NCBI RefSeq assembly: GCF_904849725.1 | Contig: NW_025422552.1 | Span: 30,001 to 94,000, forward strand | From: Hordeum vulgare subsp. vulgare | Taxonomy: Eukaryota; Streptophyta; Magnoliopsida; Poales; Poaceae | Direction of reading: 5' to 3' | DNA length: 64,000 nucleotides | Part shown: positions 27,178-42,027 of the stretch, piece by piece | How positions within the stretch are numbered: position 1 is the stretch's first letter | How the letters are laid out: each line of letters begins with the position of its first letter | The notes under the pieces: generated by a model | What the model was told of the DNA's origin: nothing | Databases searched by the model: none | What the model saw: only the letters and a program-made list of their open reading frames with translations | Made by a program: the position numbers and the translations under genes

Positions 27178-27462
27178 ATTCTCCTTTAGTTTTTTTCTCT
27201 ATCTAGAAGTGGAATAGAATAACCCGGTTGAAGGGTAATGATCATACGTCTGTAATGCATTGTACGGCCCAGAATAGGTCCTATTCTTCTACCTTTTCCA
27301 GGTAGTCGATGGCTATTCACAGCTACCACCTTAATCCAAAGAAGAGTTTGAACCAATGCTTTATTTCTGTCTTAGTGAATCCCGATTCGACATTAAAAGT
27401 ATATTGATTCTTTCCCAATAAACGAAGACTTTTTTCTGTAAATACTGCGTATTTGATTCCAT
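27178..27462 (-). pseudogene. rpl23: rpl23 pseudogene between psaI and rbcL
   Basis: On the minus strand this copies bases 606-891 of the window, that is rpl23 without its start codon plus eight bases past the stop. I count four substitutions and one missing base (tttggtgttaagg became tttggattaagg), which shifts the frame. One substitution changes His to Arg in the GHTMHYRR segment. This non-reciprocal copy is a known grass feature, and its closeness to the functional gene is attributed to gene conversion. Confidence 0.95.
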
Positions 27463-27607
27463 TATCATATGATACTACTATATTTTATTATTTTCTTTTT
27501 ATTTCTTTATTGTATTATACCTTAATATATATATATATTCTAGATATATAGAATAGACGAATCTCGATTTGTCAAGTCTCATGATCATATCATGATCTAT
27601 TTTTATT

Positions 27608-27644
27608 CGGCTCAATCTTTTTTATAAAAAAAAAGATTGAGCCG
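27608..27644 (-). terminator. rbcL 3' stem-loop
   Basis: CGGCTCAATCTTTTTT (27608-27623) and AAAAAAGATTGAGCCG (27629-27644) form a perfect 16-bp stem with a 5-base loop, ending 89 bases after the rbcL stop. Such inverted repeats protect and define the 3' end of plastid mRNAs. Confidence 0.8.
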
Positions 27645-27732
27645 AGTTTAATTGCAATCAATTAGAAGAATAAAGAAGAATTACTGCATTTCATAACTTA
27701 TTTTTTTCTCTTTTTATTTCGTTTATTTTTTT

Positions 27733-29196
<1,464 letters not shown>

Positions 29197-29495
29197 TTAA
29201 GAATTCTCACAATAACAGGGTCTACTCGATGTTAATTAGGCGTAAATGAAACTTTAGCAAAAATCTCGTAAAACAAAAAGGATATTCAATTAATATAATA
29301 TCAACTCATTAAAGAAAATTGAGGGCATGCTTAGGTTAATGAATATGTTTCATTCATATATAATGCGTACACCCTGTGTATGTTCTATCCTATAGGAATT
29401 CCACTATAGGAATTCGATAGGAATTGAGTTGTTGTTATGGTAAGTTAACACGGTTCGTTATTAAACCATGGATTTGATTTACCAAATCCATCATT

Positions 29496-29525
29496 ATTGT
29501 ATACTCTTTGATAGGTATAGCGCAA
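29496..29525 (-). promoter_or_regulatory. rbcL promoter (PEP, sigma70-type)
   Basis: On the minus strand TTGCGC (29520-29525), an 18-base spacer and TACAAT (29496-29501). This is the well-known rbcL promoter arrangement; transcription would start near 29489, giving a 5' leader of roughly 315 bases. Confidence 0.8.
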
Positions 29526-29623
29526 CCCAAATTAATCCCTAATCCTTATTTTACAAGTTCTTAATAGGTCTCTTTTCTTATTTGGAATGCAAATACCTAA
29601 CTAAATACTAATAAAATTCTTTG

Positions 29624-29653
29624 TTGACAGCAATCTATGCTTCACAGTAGTAT
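29624..29653 (+). promoter_or_regulatory. atpB promoter (PEP, sigma70-type)
   Basis: TTGACA (29624-29629), an 18-base spacer and TAGTAT (29648-29653), matching the consensus-type atpB promoter described in maize. The start of atpB is about 300 bases downstream. Confidence 0.7.
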
Positions 29654-29906
29654 ATATTTTGTATATCGAAGTCCTAGATAGGAAAGTAGAGTAGGCACAG
29701 ATCCTCCACAAAAGGCAAAATGTATATGAAAAAAAGATTGATTGAACTTTCCAACGGACTCATTCCATGAGTAAACGATTGAATGGGATTCGCTTGGGCA
29801 ACGAAATCAAGTCCTGGTCCCCTTTTCTCTCTTATTGAATTAACTAATTCATTTCCTTTTTACTTTTGGATTTTTTTTGATTTGATTTGGCATTATTCAA
29901 CAATAA

Positions 29907-31861
<1,955 letters not shown>

Positions 31862-31974
31862 AGACAATCCAGTGGTTTATAGTTGATACAAAGAAAAAGG
31901 GAAGAGGGGTAGAAAAAGTTATTAGATAGCGAAGCGAAGTAAGTCCAATGCTATCTAGTAATTTTTCTACCTAC

Positions 31975-31975
<1 letters not shown>

Positions 31976-32005
<30 letters not shown>

Positions 32006-32048
32006 CCGCCGTATGAAAGCAATACTCTAACCACTGAGTTAAGTAGGC
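31976..32048 (-). tRNA. trnM-CAU: elongator tRNA-Met (CAU anticodon)
   Basis: 73 nt on the minus strand; acceptor GCCTACT pairs with AGTAGGT (G-T at the end), anticodon CAT in TTCATAC, T arm TTGGTTCAAATCCAA. Its place after atpE and next to trnV is that of the elongator tRNA-Met. Confidence 0.95.
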
Positions 32049-32253
32049 AATTTATCACCACAAAGGAAGACCCATTACTTCGATCGATTATATATTGAAT
32101 CCCTTTTCTAAGCAATACCGCTCTGTTATTGGTCTGTTATATACTAAATACTAAACTAAATACTAAACAGATACAGATCAAAGGGATATCCTCTGGCATT
32201 AGAAAATATTCATCTTGACAAGAAATTCTCTATATGTTAAGATATCTCTGATA

Positions 32254-32925
32254 AGGGCTATAGCTCAGTTCGGTAGAGCAACTCGTTTACACGTGCGCCA
32301 ATGCTTTTCAAAGGAGCTTATTATGCAATGAACATAATCGATCTTATTGCAAAATCAATGTCTTACTTCATAGATTCGAGAGAATAGGAGAACAGTAGCC
32401 TGACAAACAGTCGGTTCAGTCCGATTCAGGTGCCAATTCAGGTGCCTAATCAAATAGAACCCTTATGGATTTGCTAGTTGATAAGGTAAATATCCAGCCC
32501 ACTAAATGCTAGGCGTAATGAGGATAAGGGCCTCCAAAAAACTTCTTTTCGTTCTATGAACTTTAAGGTGTATGAAGTCTCATAGTTAACTCTTGCAGTG
32601 GAACGATAGAGACTCCATTTCACTTAGGTTGATTTAATTTAGACCAGAGGCAGACCTAAGTCAAGGTAATCCTCCTTTGAAACACTTTGGTATTGCTCCT
32701 AGATAGATCATAATACAAAAAATCAATCAGAGCACAGGGAGCCATCTCATTATCTTTCCGTAAAGAAAAACTATGGTGGACTAACTGATCTTTAAATCAG
32801 TTTATGAAAGAGCCCAATGCAAAAAAATGCATGTTGGGTCTTTGAAACAGTTCAAATCATTTCGATAATAATCCGTTTGATCTGTTTTACCGAGAAGGTC
32901 TACGGTTCGAATCCGTATAGCCCTA
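32254..32925 (+). tRNA. trnV-UAC: tRNA-Val (UAC anticodon), split by a group II intron
   Basis: Exon 1 is 32254-32292 (39 nt), exon 2 is 32891-32925 (35 nt). Joined, they form a 74-nt cloverleaf with acceptor AGGGCTA/TAGCCCT and anticodon TAC. The intron interrupts the anticodon loop. Confidence 0.95.
32293..32890 (+). other. trnV-UAC: trnV-UAC group II intron
   Basis: 598 bases, GTGCGCC at the 5' end and ..TTTTAC at the 3' end. No gene inside. Confidence 0.92.
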
Positions 32926-33651
32926 ATATGCCCTTTTTTCTATTTTAGGATCTCTATCCTATGTTTTCTTTAGTTTAGTATAGTTTTCATTTTCGCATTA
33001 GTATTTGTTTATAGACTGGATAGGCGCCTGCGACATAGAATAGAGATAAAAGCATTACCAAAGGCTCATTCATCGAAAATCAAAATCATACAGACAGGAA
33101 AAGAAAAACGAAAAATAGAAAAAATAAAGTAAAGAGTAAATAAGAAAACAGAATATTCTGTCTCATAGTTCTGAAATAGAGTTCTTTATTTTTATTTTTA
33201 TAGTATTACTTCTCATTATACTGCATAGATTAGTCCTACTATCTTAATTAGGTTCTAATTATTCTAATTAGTAGTATTCTCATTTTTATTTAATAGTCTC
33301 TTATTATTATTAAATAGTAAATAAAGGATAGAGCTATTCTTTTTTTATAGAGATTCTAGAGAAAGCGAGACAAAGTGAAACGATAAAGTTTTCTTTATAT
33401 AAGAATTAGATCTACATACACCATATCTAAATAGAATGGAAATCCAAAAGAAAGGGAGTTGGGATTCCATTGGATGAATCTTTAAAGAAGATGCAGCACA
33501 GAGGAAACAAAGGCTAAACTAAGCGCTTTTGTTTGAACAAAAAAGATTCTTGTTTCACCGAGGAAAAGAGAGAAGTTCTGGATAAATTGACAATGCTGAA
33601 TTGAATTGACTAATTTAAGTTCCGCCTATTCCACATTAATGGGAGTACATT
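32926..33651. other. trnV-ndhC spacer
   Basis: 726 AT-rich bases. No gene or convincing promoter; several short poly-A/T and attatta repeats only. Confidence 0.45.
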
Positions 33652-34014
33652 ATGTTTCTGCTTCACGAATATGATATTTTTTGGACATTTCTAATAATAG
33701 CAAGCCTTATTCCTATTTTGGCATTTTCGATTTCAGGGCTTTTAGCCCCGGTTAGTGAAGGACCAGAGAAGCTTTCTAGTTATGAATCGGGTATAGAACC
33801 CATGGGAGGGGCTTGGGTACAATTCCGAATACGCTATTATATGTTTGCGCTCGTTTTTGTTGTTTTTGATGTGGAAACCGTCTTTCTATACCCTTGGGCA
33901 ATGAGTTTCGACGTATTGGGTGTATCCGTTTTTATCGAAGCTTTGATTTTCGTGCTTATCTTAGTTGTCGGTTTAGTTTATGCATGGCGAAAAGGAGCCT
34001 TGGAATGGTCTTAA
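33652..34014 (+). CDS. ndhC: NDH complex subunit C (NdhC, ND3 family)
   Basis: A 120-residue membrane subunit of the chloroplast NADH dehydrogenase-like complex, which drives cyclic electron flow around PSI. Three membrane helices; the conserved loop [20 protein letters not shown] (residues 44-63) and [12 protein letters not shown] are visible. Its end overlaps the start of ndhK by ten bases, a compact ndhC-ndhK-ndhJ operon. Confidence 0.97.
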
Positions 34015-34742
34015 CTGAATATTTAGACAAAAAAAAAGAAGGAAAAGATTCTATTGAGACAGTTATGAATTTGATTGAGTTTCCCTTACTTGACCAAACA
34101 AGTTCCAATTCTGTTATTTCAACTACACTAAATGATCTTTCGAATTGGTCAAGACTCTCCAGTTTATGGCCCCTTCTATACGGTACCAGTTGTTGTTTCA
34201 TTGAATTTGCTTCATTAATAGGTTCACGATTCGATTTTGATCGTTATGGATTGGTACCAAGATCAAGTCCTAGGCAAGCAGACCTAATTTTAACAGCCGG
34301 TACGGTAACAATGAAAATGGCTCCGTCTTTAGTGAGATTATACGAGCAAATGCCTGAACCAAAATACGTCATTGCTATGGGAGCCTGTACTATTACAGGG
34401 GGAATGTTCAGTACGGATTCCTATAGTACTGTTCGGGGAGTTGATAAGTTAATTCCTGTGGATGTCTACTTGCCGGGCTGCCCTCCTAAACCGGAGGCAG
34501 TTATAGATGCCCTAACAAAACTTCGTAAGAAGATATCGCGAGAAATAGTTGAGGATCGAACTCTATCTCAAAATAAAAAAAGATGTTTTACTACCAGTCA
34601 CAAGCTTTATGTTAGGCGCAGTACTCATACAGGAACTTATGAGCAAGAATTGCTCTATCAATCACCATCGACATTAGATATATCTTCTGAAACTTTTTTA
34701 AAATCCAAAAGTCCAGTACCTTCCTACAAATTAGTGAATTAG
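34005..34742 (+). CDS. ndhK: NDH complex subunit K (NdhK)
   Basis: A 245-residue peripheral subunit carrying the N2-type 4Fe-4S cluster; the four ligands are Cys63 and Cys64 (GTSCCFIEF), Cys128 (MGACTITGG) and Cys159 (PGCPPKPEA). The start at 34005 ([15 protein letters not shown]) overlaps the ndhC stop. An internal Met at residue 21 ([11 protein letters not shown]) is the start preferred in some annotations, and the N-terminus before it is poorly conserved. Second gene of the operon. Confidence 0.94.
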
Positions 34743-34844
34743 GAGGGGGGGGCTCTTTTGTGTAGAAAAAGAAAAAGCAGAGCAATCTTTCAAACTTGCA
34801 TCCGAAATGGGAAATATTTATACAAAGAGGGAGAGATGAAGACA

Positions 34845-35324
34845 ATGCAGCAGGGTTGGTTATCTAATTGGCTAGTCAAACATGAGGTGGTTCATAGATC
34901 TTTGGGCTTTGATCACCGAGGAATAGAGACTTTACAAATAAAAGCAGGGGATTGGGATTCCATTGCTGTCATTTTATATGTATATGGTTATAATTATTTA
35001 CGCTCCCAATGTGCTTATGATGTAGCACCCGGTGGATCTTTAGCTAGCGTGTATCATCTTACAAGAATACAATACGGTATAGATAATCCAGAAGAAGTCT
35101 GCATAAAAGTCTTTGCCCAAAAGGATAATCCTAGAATTCCGTCTGTCTTCTGGATTTGGAGAAGTGCCGATTTTCAAGAACGCGAATCTTATGATATGGT
35201 GGGAATCTCTTATGATAATCATCCGCGCCTTAAACGTATCCTAATGCCTGAAAGTTGGATAGGCTGGCCCTTACGTAAGGACTATATAACCCCCAATTTT
35301 TATGAAATACAAGATGCTCATTGA
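34845..35324 (+). CDS. ndhJ: NDH complex subunit J (NdhJ)
   Basis: A 159-residue peripheral subunit (30-kDa subunit family), [20 protein letters not shown] onward, ending [20 protein letters not shown]. The motif [10 protein letters not shown] and the [12 protein letters not shown] NHPRLKRIL are the family signatures. The frame is open further upstream (to 34758), but the family starts MQQGWLSN. Last gene of ndhC-ndhK-ndhJ. Confidence 0.96.
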   Translation: MQQGWLSNWLVKHEVVHRSLGFDHRGIETLQIKAGDWDSIAVILYVYGYNYLRSQCAYDVAPGGSLASVYHLTRIQYGIDNPEEVCIKVFAQKDNPRIPSVFWIWRSADFQERESYDMVGISYDNHPRLKRILMPESWIGWPLRKDYITPNFYEIQDAH

Positions 35325-35910
35325 ATGATAAGAAATTCGTGCTCACTTATACAACACAACTCCAGATTTTATTCAAGTCAAGGAATATTTTTAGGTTCTT
35401 TTCCTAGATGAAACGGAATACCTATTTATAATTAATTCCTATTATACAAAAGCATTCCAGATAGACTGAGCCAAAAAAGGGTTTCATTTGGATTCCCCTA
35501 TTTTGAAAATCACATATTAATTTCCTTCATATGAACAGAAAAATAGGATGACTCAAAGAAGTTCTCTACCAGGAACTTTGTATCGCGCACATGACTTAGC
35601 ACAACTAGGAAAATAAGATAAGATAAAGATAAGCAAGACTAAAAAAATATTCGTCGGAATAGTGGAATACAAAATAAAGAAACGCAAAAAAATAAAGGGG
35701 AACCTAATCTCACCCCCTTCCTTATCATAAAGAAAGGGTATATTTTAAAACTTCTCTAAAAAGAAGTGCCTCTATATTTATATTATAGATTTATCCACTT
35801 AGATGAATAAATCATACTCTATCTATATTATATATTATTAATAAATATGTATCACAATCCATCTCGAGGTATTTGGATCAATACCTATTCGGTGGATCTT
35901 TTTTTTTCTC
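35325..35910. other. ndhJ-trnF spacer
   Basis: 586 AT-rich bases between convergent ndhJ and trnF. No gene, and no trnF pseudogene copies, are seen. Confidence 0.45.
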
Positions 35911-35941
35911 TGCCAGGAACCAGATTTGAACTGGTGACACG

Positions 35942-35978
<37 letters not shown>

Positions 35979-35983
35979 CTGAC
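35911..35983 (-). tRNA. trnF-GAA: tRNA-Phe (GAA anticodon)
   Basis: 73 nt on the minus strand; acceptor GTCAGGA pairs with TCCTGGC (one wobble), anticodon GAA in CTGAAAA, T arm CAGTTCAAATCTG. Next to trnL-UAA as in all land plants. Confidence 0.95.
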
Positions 35984-36303
35984 CTTTTCTTGTGCATCAT
36001 CCTAGTAGAGTATTTGTATCTATGTCAATTAAAAGGACTAAAAAATCAATTAAAGTATTTCAAATTCAAAATTTGAAAGGGGGGGGGTAGCCCTATGCAT
36101 TGTGCATGGTTTACTTAAATAATACTTAAAAATAGAGTGAATAACCAAGATTTCTTGCCGATACTCTAATAAAAAAGAAATCTATTCAATGAATAGGATA
36201 AGATCCATTGAGTTCTCTTCGCATTCCTTTCCTTTGTGAAAGAGTAGAATGAGAAAGCTAATGAATCTTAAACCCATTGATAAAAAGAAAAAAAAAGAGG
36301 ATT
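35984..36303. other. trnF-trnL spacer
   Basis: 320 AT-rich bases with an eight-G run near 36079-36087. Nothing else seen. Confidence 0.45.
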
Positions 36304-36956
36304 TGGGGATAGAGGGACTTGAACCCTCACAACTTAAAAAGTCGACGGATTTTCCTTTTACTAGAAATTTCATTGTTGTCAGTATTGACATGTAGAATGG
36401 GACTCTCTCTTTGTCCTCGTCCGATTAATCCACTTTCTTTTTAAAAGTTCTCAAAACTTTGAATTTGAATTGAAGAATTTGATTATTCAATATTCGAATG
36501 GAGTGGATTCACAATAATTCAAAATAAAATTATGATATGAGTTTTTTATTTCATAATCATTTCGAATTTTATTTTGAAATTTTAAAAAAGATAAAGAACC
36601 TATATTATAATATGAGTTCTGTGATTAATCGTTTGCTATGTCAGTATCTATACGTGTTTATTAAATGTATAAAGTATAAAACCCCTCTTTCTCTAATTTA
36701 GAATTAGAAGGAATTCCACTAACAACACAACGTAATTAACTCGATTCGTTAGAACAGCTTCCATTGAGTCTCTGCACCTATCCTTTTCCTTTGTATTCTA
36801 GTTCGAGAATCCCTTCTCAAAACACGGATTTGGCTCAGGATTGCCCTTTTTTAATTCCAGGGTTTCTCTGAATTTGGAAGTTACCACTTAGCAGGTTTCC
36901 ATACCAAGGCTCAATACAATCAAGTCCGTAGCGTCTACCGATTTCGCCATATCCCC
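36304..36956 (-). tRNA. trnL-UAA: tRNA-Leu (UAA anticodon), split by a group I intron
   Basis: Minus strand. 5' exon 36922-36956 (35 nt, GGGGATATGGCGAAATCGGT..), 3' exon 36304-36353 (50 nt). Together an 85-nt type II tRNA with a variable arm; the intron splits the anticodon after the first U. This is the ancient cyanobacterial-type group I intron. Confidence 0.95.
36354..36921 (-). other. trnL-UAA: trnL-UAA group I intron
   Basis: 568 bases. The exon before it ends in T and the intron's last base is G, the group I rule. No homing endonuclease ORF is present. Confidence 0.92.
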
Positions 36957-37579
36957 ACTTCCCTCTTCTTTGAGACCAGGATTCCTTGTGTAATTTCATC
37001 CATCTCTTAGTTTTTTTTTTGAATCATTGAGTTCATCACTCAACGTAGTCTAGCAGTTCAGTTCGACTCTATTTGAGAGACCCCGCTTGCTTATTGCAAT
37101 TCTGAATTACATTGATTCTATCCTTGATGTATTTGCAATTCAATCCGAATCAATATATCCAAAACTTTTTATCTCCCCCACCTCCCGTCTTACTTTTTTA
37201 TAGTATTCGAAATTATACTATAACGCTGGATATTTATTCTTTTTTTCTAATCAGAATTATCAATTTTATTTACTCTGACTTTATGTTCCCCTTAGTGAAA
37301 TATTAATCCTCAAATTATTAACAAATAATAAAGTCTATAATGATCGAATGAAAATACCCATAAAGTCTATAATTTTCTTTTTAAATATCCTATAGTTAAG
37401 CATATCAAGCTAACTTTATCTTTAAGAAGTTTTAGTATTTTTTTATTTAGTATTTTTTTATAAGTAGAACTTCAAATTTAGAACTAGTTAATAGCTAAGA
37501 GTAATAACTAATATCTGAGATTTTACGGATTTCCTATACTATACCTATTTCTATTTGTTACACTATTTCCGTTATGTAA
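36957..37579. other. trnL-trnT spacer
   Basis: 623 very AT-rich bases; a direct repeat of tagtattttttta-like units occurs near 37433-37462. No gene seen. Confidence 0.5.
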
Positions 37580-37652
37580 GCCCACTTAGCTCAGAGGTTA
37601 GAGCATCGCATTTGTAATGCGAGGGTCATCGGTTCAAATCCGATAGTCGGCT
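37580..37652 (+). tRNA. trnT-UGU: tRNA-Thr (UGU anticodon)
   Basis: 73 nt; anticodon TGT in TTTGTAA, T arm TCGGTTCAAATCCGA. The acceptor GCCCACT against AGTCGGC has one A/C-type mismatch (position 4), possibly corrected by wobble or tolerated. Confidence 0.92.
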
Positions 37653-37960
37653 TTTTTTTTCTCTATCGATGTTCTACGAACAAGAATCTCTTTTTTTCCG
37701 AATTAAATGGAGAATCCAGGATCTTTTATGTTTTTTACCTTACTATTTTGCTAGATACAAAACAATAAAATAAATAATATATATACAAAAAATACAAAAA
37801 ATACAGATTTTGATGAAATTCCATTTTTTGTGGTACTTTAGTTGATTTTACTCTGTTTATCCTGTAGTTTAATTCAGTTTTAATTTCGATGTATTCTGTA
37901 ATGTAAATACAATGAAATTAATTGTGTAAAATGAAATTTCAATAAAAAAAAGGAGTCTTC
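37653..37960. other. trnT-rps4 spacer
   Basis: 308 bases, AT-rich, with two 9-base units tacaaaaaa at 37784-37801. No gene seen. Confidence 0.45.
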
Positions 37961-38566
37961 ATGTCCCGTTATCGAGGACCTCGTTTAAAAAAAATACGCC
38001 GTTTGGGAGCTTTACCAGGACTCACTAGAAAAACACCTAAATCCGGAAGTAATCTTAAAAAAAAATTCAATTCTGGGAAAAAGGAGCAATATCGTATTCG
38101 TCTTCAAGAAAAACAGAAATTGCGTTTTCATTATGGTCTGACAGAACGACAATTACTTAGATATGTACATATCGCTGGAAAAGCAAAAAGGTCAACAGGC
38201 CAGGTTTTACTACAATTACTTGAAATGCGTTTGGATAATATCCTTTTTCGATTGGGTATGGCTTCAACCATTCCTGGGGCCCGCCAATTAGTCAACCATA
38301 GACATATTTTAGTTAATGGCCGTATAGTCAATATACCAAGTTTTCGTTGCAAACCCCGAGATATTATTACTACGAAAGATAACCAAAGATCAAAAGGTCT
38401 GGTTCAAAATTATATTGCTTCATCGGACCCGGGGAAATTGCCAAGCCATTTGACGATTGACACATTGGAATATAAAGGACTAGTAAATAAAATCCTAGAT
38501 AGGAAGTGGGTCGGTCTCAAAATAAATGAGTTGTTAGTTGTAGAATATTACTCTCGTCAGACTTGA
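37961..38566 (+). CDS. rps4: ribosomal protein S4 (uS4)
   Basis: A 201-residue 16S rRNA-binding assembly initiator, [20 protein letters not shown] onward. The S4 RNA-binding domain is at about residues 90-150 ([40 protein letters not shown]). Preceded by an AAAGGAG ribosome-binding site. Standard grass length and position between trnT and trnS. Confidence 0.97.
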   Translation: MSRYRGPRLKKIRRLGALPGLTRKTPKSGSNLKKKFNSGKKEQYRIRLQEKQKLRFHYGLTERQLLRYVHIAGKAKRSTGQVLLQLLEMRLDNILFRLGMASTIPGARQLVNHRHILVNGRIVNIPSFRCKPRDIITTKDNQRSKGLVQNYIASSDPGKLPSHLTIDTLEYKGLVNKILDRKWVGLKINELLVVEYYSRQT

Positions 38567-38867
38567 ACTTAATGAAAAAAGGAAAGGTTCATAGAATTTT
38601 CTTCCCCTTCCCCTTTCCCCGAACTAAATAGCCCTAAGACCATTACCATTAATTCGTATTTTCCCATCAACTAGCTAAAATTGATTAACCCTAGGATTAG
38701 GATCCTTTTTGCTTTTTTCCTCTATGTTTACATACCACAGTAATTTGCTATAGAGAATTTTTAATTTCTATTAAATAAAAATAAGATAATATAAGATATT
38801 ATTACTGGAATAAATTGCTATTTGATTTGATACATTGTGATCCTTAACGTTGATGAATTAAGAAAAA
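38567..38867. other. rps4-trnS spacer
   Basis: 301 bases. Just after rps4, an aggaaaggttc..gaaaccc-like purine/pyrimidine stretch occurs, but no strong hairpin. No gene. Confidence 0.4.
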
Positions 38868-38954
38868 CGGAAAGAGAGGGATTCGAACCCTCGGTAAACA
38901 AAAGTCTACATAGCAGTTCCAATGCTACGCCTTGAACCGCTCGGCCATCTTTCC
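38868..38954 (-). tRNA. trnS-GGA: tRNA-Ser (GGA anticodon)
   Basis: 87 nt on the minus strand with a long variable arm; acceptor GGAAAGA pairs with TCTTTCC, anticodon GGA in TTGGAAC, T arm GAGGGTTCGAATCCCTC. Between rps4 and ycf3, as usual. Confidence 0.95.
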
Positions 38955-39564
38955 TACATAACTTATTATGGAAAATAAACTGAGTGAATAGCGAGTTTTC
39001 TTATTCCTGCAGTACAGGTACAACCGCAACCGCTCGGGGGTTCCCTAGTTCTATTGGAAAAATTCCTTTTGATCTAGGTGGAAGGATACAGGATTTTTTA
39101 CTAGAAATTGCGCTCGCTATAAAATAAAAGTTTTAATTTAGGTTTTCCCGCAACTAAAGAAAAAGAGAATGCAAGAATTCTTCTTATTGCATAATAAAAT
39201 AAAGAAACCTTAGAATTCCGTTTGCATAAGATACGCTACACCATTGAAATCAAAAATAGAGTATGAGACAATTAATAACTTTGAAAACACGAAATAGTTG
39301 ATGACATAAGTTGTTGTTCAGAAATAGGAAAGTGGAATGAAATCCAGTCTTAGTCAAATATTGCATATCTCTTCGTGTCCAAGCAGAAGGAAAAGGATAC
39401 AATTTGAGCTGAGCGGAAAATCCATATCTCTCTTATCCATTTAAAACATATGGATTTAGAGCATATGGATCAATCTATTTATAATTATAAGAATCGAATG
39501 TGTTTGTTTTTATGTTATTTTGTGAAGGAATGAAAACAATTCTATATAGAATGGCTTGGGAATT
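38955..39564. other. trnS-ycf3 spacer
   Basis: 610 bases between divergent trnS and ycf3. An inexact repeat of catatgga occurs near 39431-39470. No gene seen. Confidence 0.45.
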
Positions 39565-41559
39565 ATGCCTAGATCCCGTGTAAATGGAAATTTCATTGAT
39601 AAGACCTTCTCAATTATAGCCAATATTTTATTGCGAATAATTCCGACAACCTCAGGAGAAAAAAAGGCATTTACTTATTATAGAGATGGTGCGATTTGAC
39701 TCTTTTTTTTTTTGCTTTTTTTTAGACCTACCTATACCTCAGTCTTAGGAAAAAGAAAAGGGGTTGGCATAGAGAGAACCAAATTTGTAAAGCAAGCAAA
39801 CCCACGCTTCGGGAAGGTGAGGCGAACTAACAATTCCTTCCGTCGTGTATCCTCGATTGATGCGGCTTCAGATACTTCAATTGTAGATTTGAGTATTGAG
39901 CGAAAGGTTACACCTACAGGATATGGTATGGTATGGATTACAGGCCACTCTATTAGTATCCGTAGGCAGCATAGGGGAGAAAAGCACTACACCTAGAAAT
40001 AGGAATCAACAAGAGAAAAACTTTGGTAGAAATTACCCCTTTCCTGATCGGTATCAGGGCTGGGAAGAATGGTTGGGATAACAAACAACCATCAGGTTTG
40101 TACTTTGGATACCCCTATAACCATCAAAGATCGTTGAAGTAGCTAATTCCTCTAAATAGGAGGCGTTGAGAACAAAGAAATTATTGGAGCTATCGTTTTC
40201 CTCTAGCATTAATAGAATTCATTGGTGTTAAGAAAAACCTCTTGTGGGAAGGTTGGCTAGAGATTTCTTGGAAAAATACCAGCCCCTTTCGGTTCATAAT
40301 GAGACGGGACTAATTCTATTTTGATTCTATAGATTAAGATTATTTCGCTTAGTACTATTATGTACAGAAGGGAGGAGCCGTATGAGATGAAAACCTCATG
40401 TACGGTTTTGGAACGGAGATTTTTTGAATAGAATGAACGACCGTAACGGATGTTGGCTCAATCCGAAGGAAATTATGCGGAAGCTTTGCAAAATTATTAT
40501 GAAGCTACGCGACTAGAAATCGATCCCTATGATCGAAGTTATATACTCTATAACATAGGCCTTATACACACAAGCAATGGAGAGCATACAAAGGCTTTGG
40601 AATATTATTTCCGGGCACTAGAACGAAACCCCTTCTTACCGCAAGCTTTTAATAATATGGCCGTGATCTGTCATTACGTGCGACTATCTCCACTATAGAA
40701 AGACAAAAAAAGAGAGGATCAAATTTTCTAGTAAATACTGGAAAAAAGGGCTTTCTACATAGGGATCGTAAAAACAACGATTTTTCCCTATCAGCTGTAG
40801 GAAGGAAGGACACTTCACGAGAATCAAAAAACGAAGAAAGTATGGCCTATACTACTACTCTATGGATAAAGTTTCTCAAATTGATAGAGAAAGCACCGTA
40901 AAGATCAATTAGTGAGCGACTGGGTCGATACAACTAAAAAAAACTGCTTACTTATCCCATGATATGGGGCAAAATTTAGGAATCCGCTTATGTAATAGAG
41001 CCGATCCACTAAGGGATTAAGCAGCGGTGTAGTATCAGATCCCAAAGATAGTAAGTTCTTTTTTCTTTCTTATGGAAAAAAGTCTTTTTCAAGGATTCTA
41101 TAGAGATTTCATATATGAAACCGGGATAGTTACCTTTCAGAAAATTTGAACGAAGGCTCTATATCTATCTATGCTTCATTCTTCTGAAGGTGGGAAAAAA
41201 GATCAAACTAATTATTGAGAAAAATTAGGGTTTGAAACTTAGGTAATTAATTTCTTCTGCTTAACACAAGAACAAATTGGATCGATTTTTGATAAATCGA
41301 ATTCAGTTAAGATAGGGGAAATTAAGATAGCAATTTCTGAGCCGTATGAGGTAGGAAACTCTCAAGTACGGTTCTAAGGGAAGGAACTGCCTATTCCGAC
41401 CGAGGAGAACAGGCCATTCTAGAGGGTGATTCGGAAATTGCGGAAGCTTGGTTTGATCAAGCTGCTGAATATTGGAAACAAGCTATAGCGCTTACTCCGG
41501 GAAATTATATTGAAGCACAAAACTGGTTGAAGATTACGAAGCGCTTTGAATTTGAATAA
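39565..41559 (+). CDS. ycf3: photosystem I assembly protein Ycf3 (three exons)
   Basis: Exons 39565-39688 (124 b), 40448-40677 (230 b) and 41401-41559 (159 b) give 170 residues. The protein has three tetratricopeptide repeats ([39 protein letters not shown]; the third in [20 protein letters not shown]) and is a PSI assembly chaperone. Each junction has group II ends (GTGCG...AC). Codon 62 is ACG (Thr) where grass RNAs are edited to AUG (Met). The gene is also named pafI. It lies between trnS-GGA and psaA on the plus strand. Confidence 0.95.
39689..40447 (+). other. ycf3: ycf3 intron 1 (group II)
   Basis: 759 bases, GTGCGATTTG at the 5' end to ..CCGTAAC. The open frame at 39712-39996 inside it is chance. 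Confidence 0.92.
40678..41400 (+). other. ycf3: ycf3 intron 2 (group II)
   Basis: 723 bases, GTGCGACTAT to ..ATTCCGAC, ending next to CGAGGAGAACAGG of exon 3. No gene inside. Confidence 0.92.
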
Positions 41560-42027
41560 GACCATGCTCCTTTTTTTTCCTAAAATGGATGGTTTGGTTG
41601 TTGATCCATTAATCAAATAAATTAGGTCGTAAGATCGAATCAAGAATTTCATTATATCCATTTCTTATACCTTCTATTTTATAAGATATTTCATAAGAAT
41701 AAACCATAGGGATAGGGTCTAGAATAGAAGTAATAAAGTGAATAAAAAAAAGGGGGCCAATCTAAATATTGCTAATATATTAGAACCATCTTATTAATAA
41801 TTCTAATGAGTTATCTTGGAATTTAGAATCAAATAAAAAATAAAAAACCCTATATTATGCTCAAGGAAAGTAGATATAGATAGGAGCTTATGCCCTAAAA
41901 AAAAATACACTAGTTTCTTAAATTTAAAATAAAAAAGATTTTTTCTTACGCCGAGAAATATTTGTTTTTTCAAGATAAACAATGTCCGTTAGGCACCTAA
42001 CCTTTATGTCATAATAGATCCGAACAC

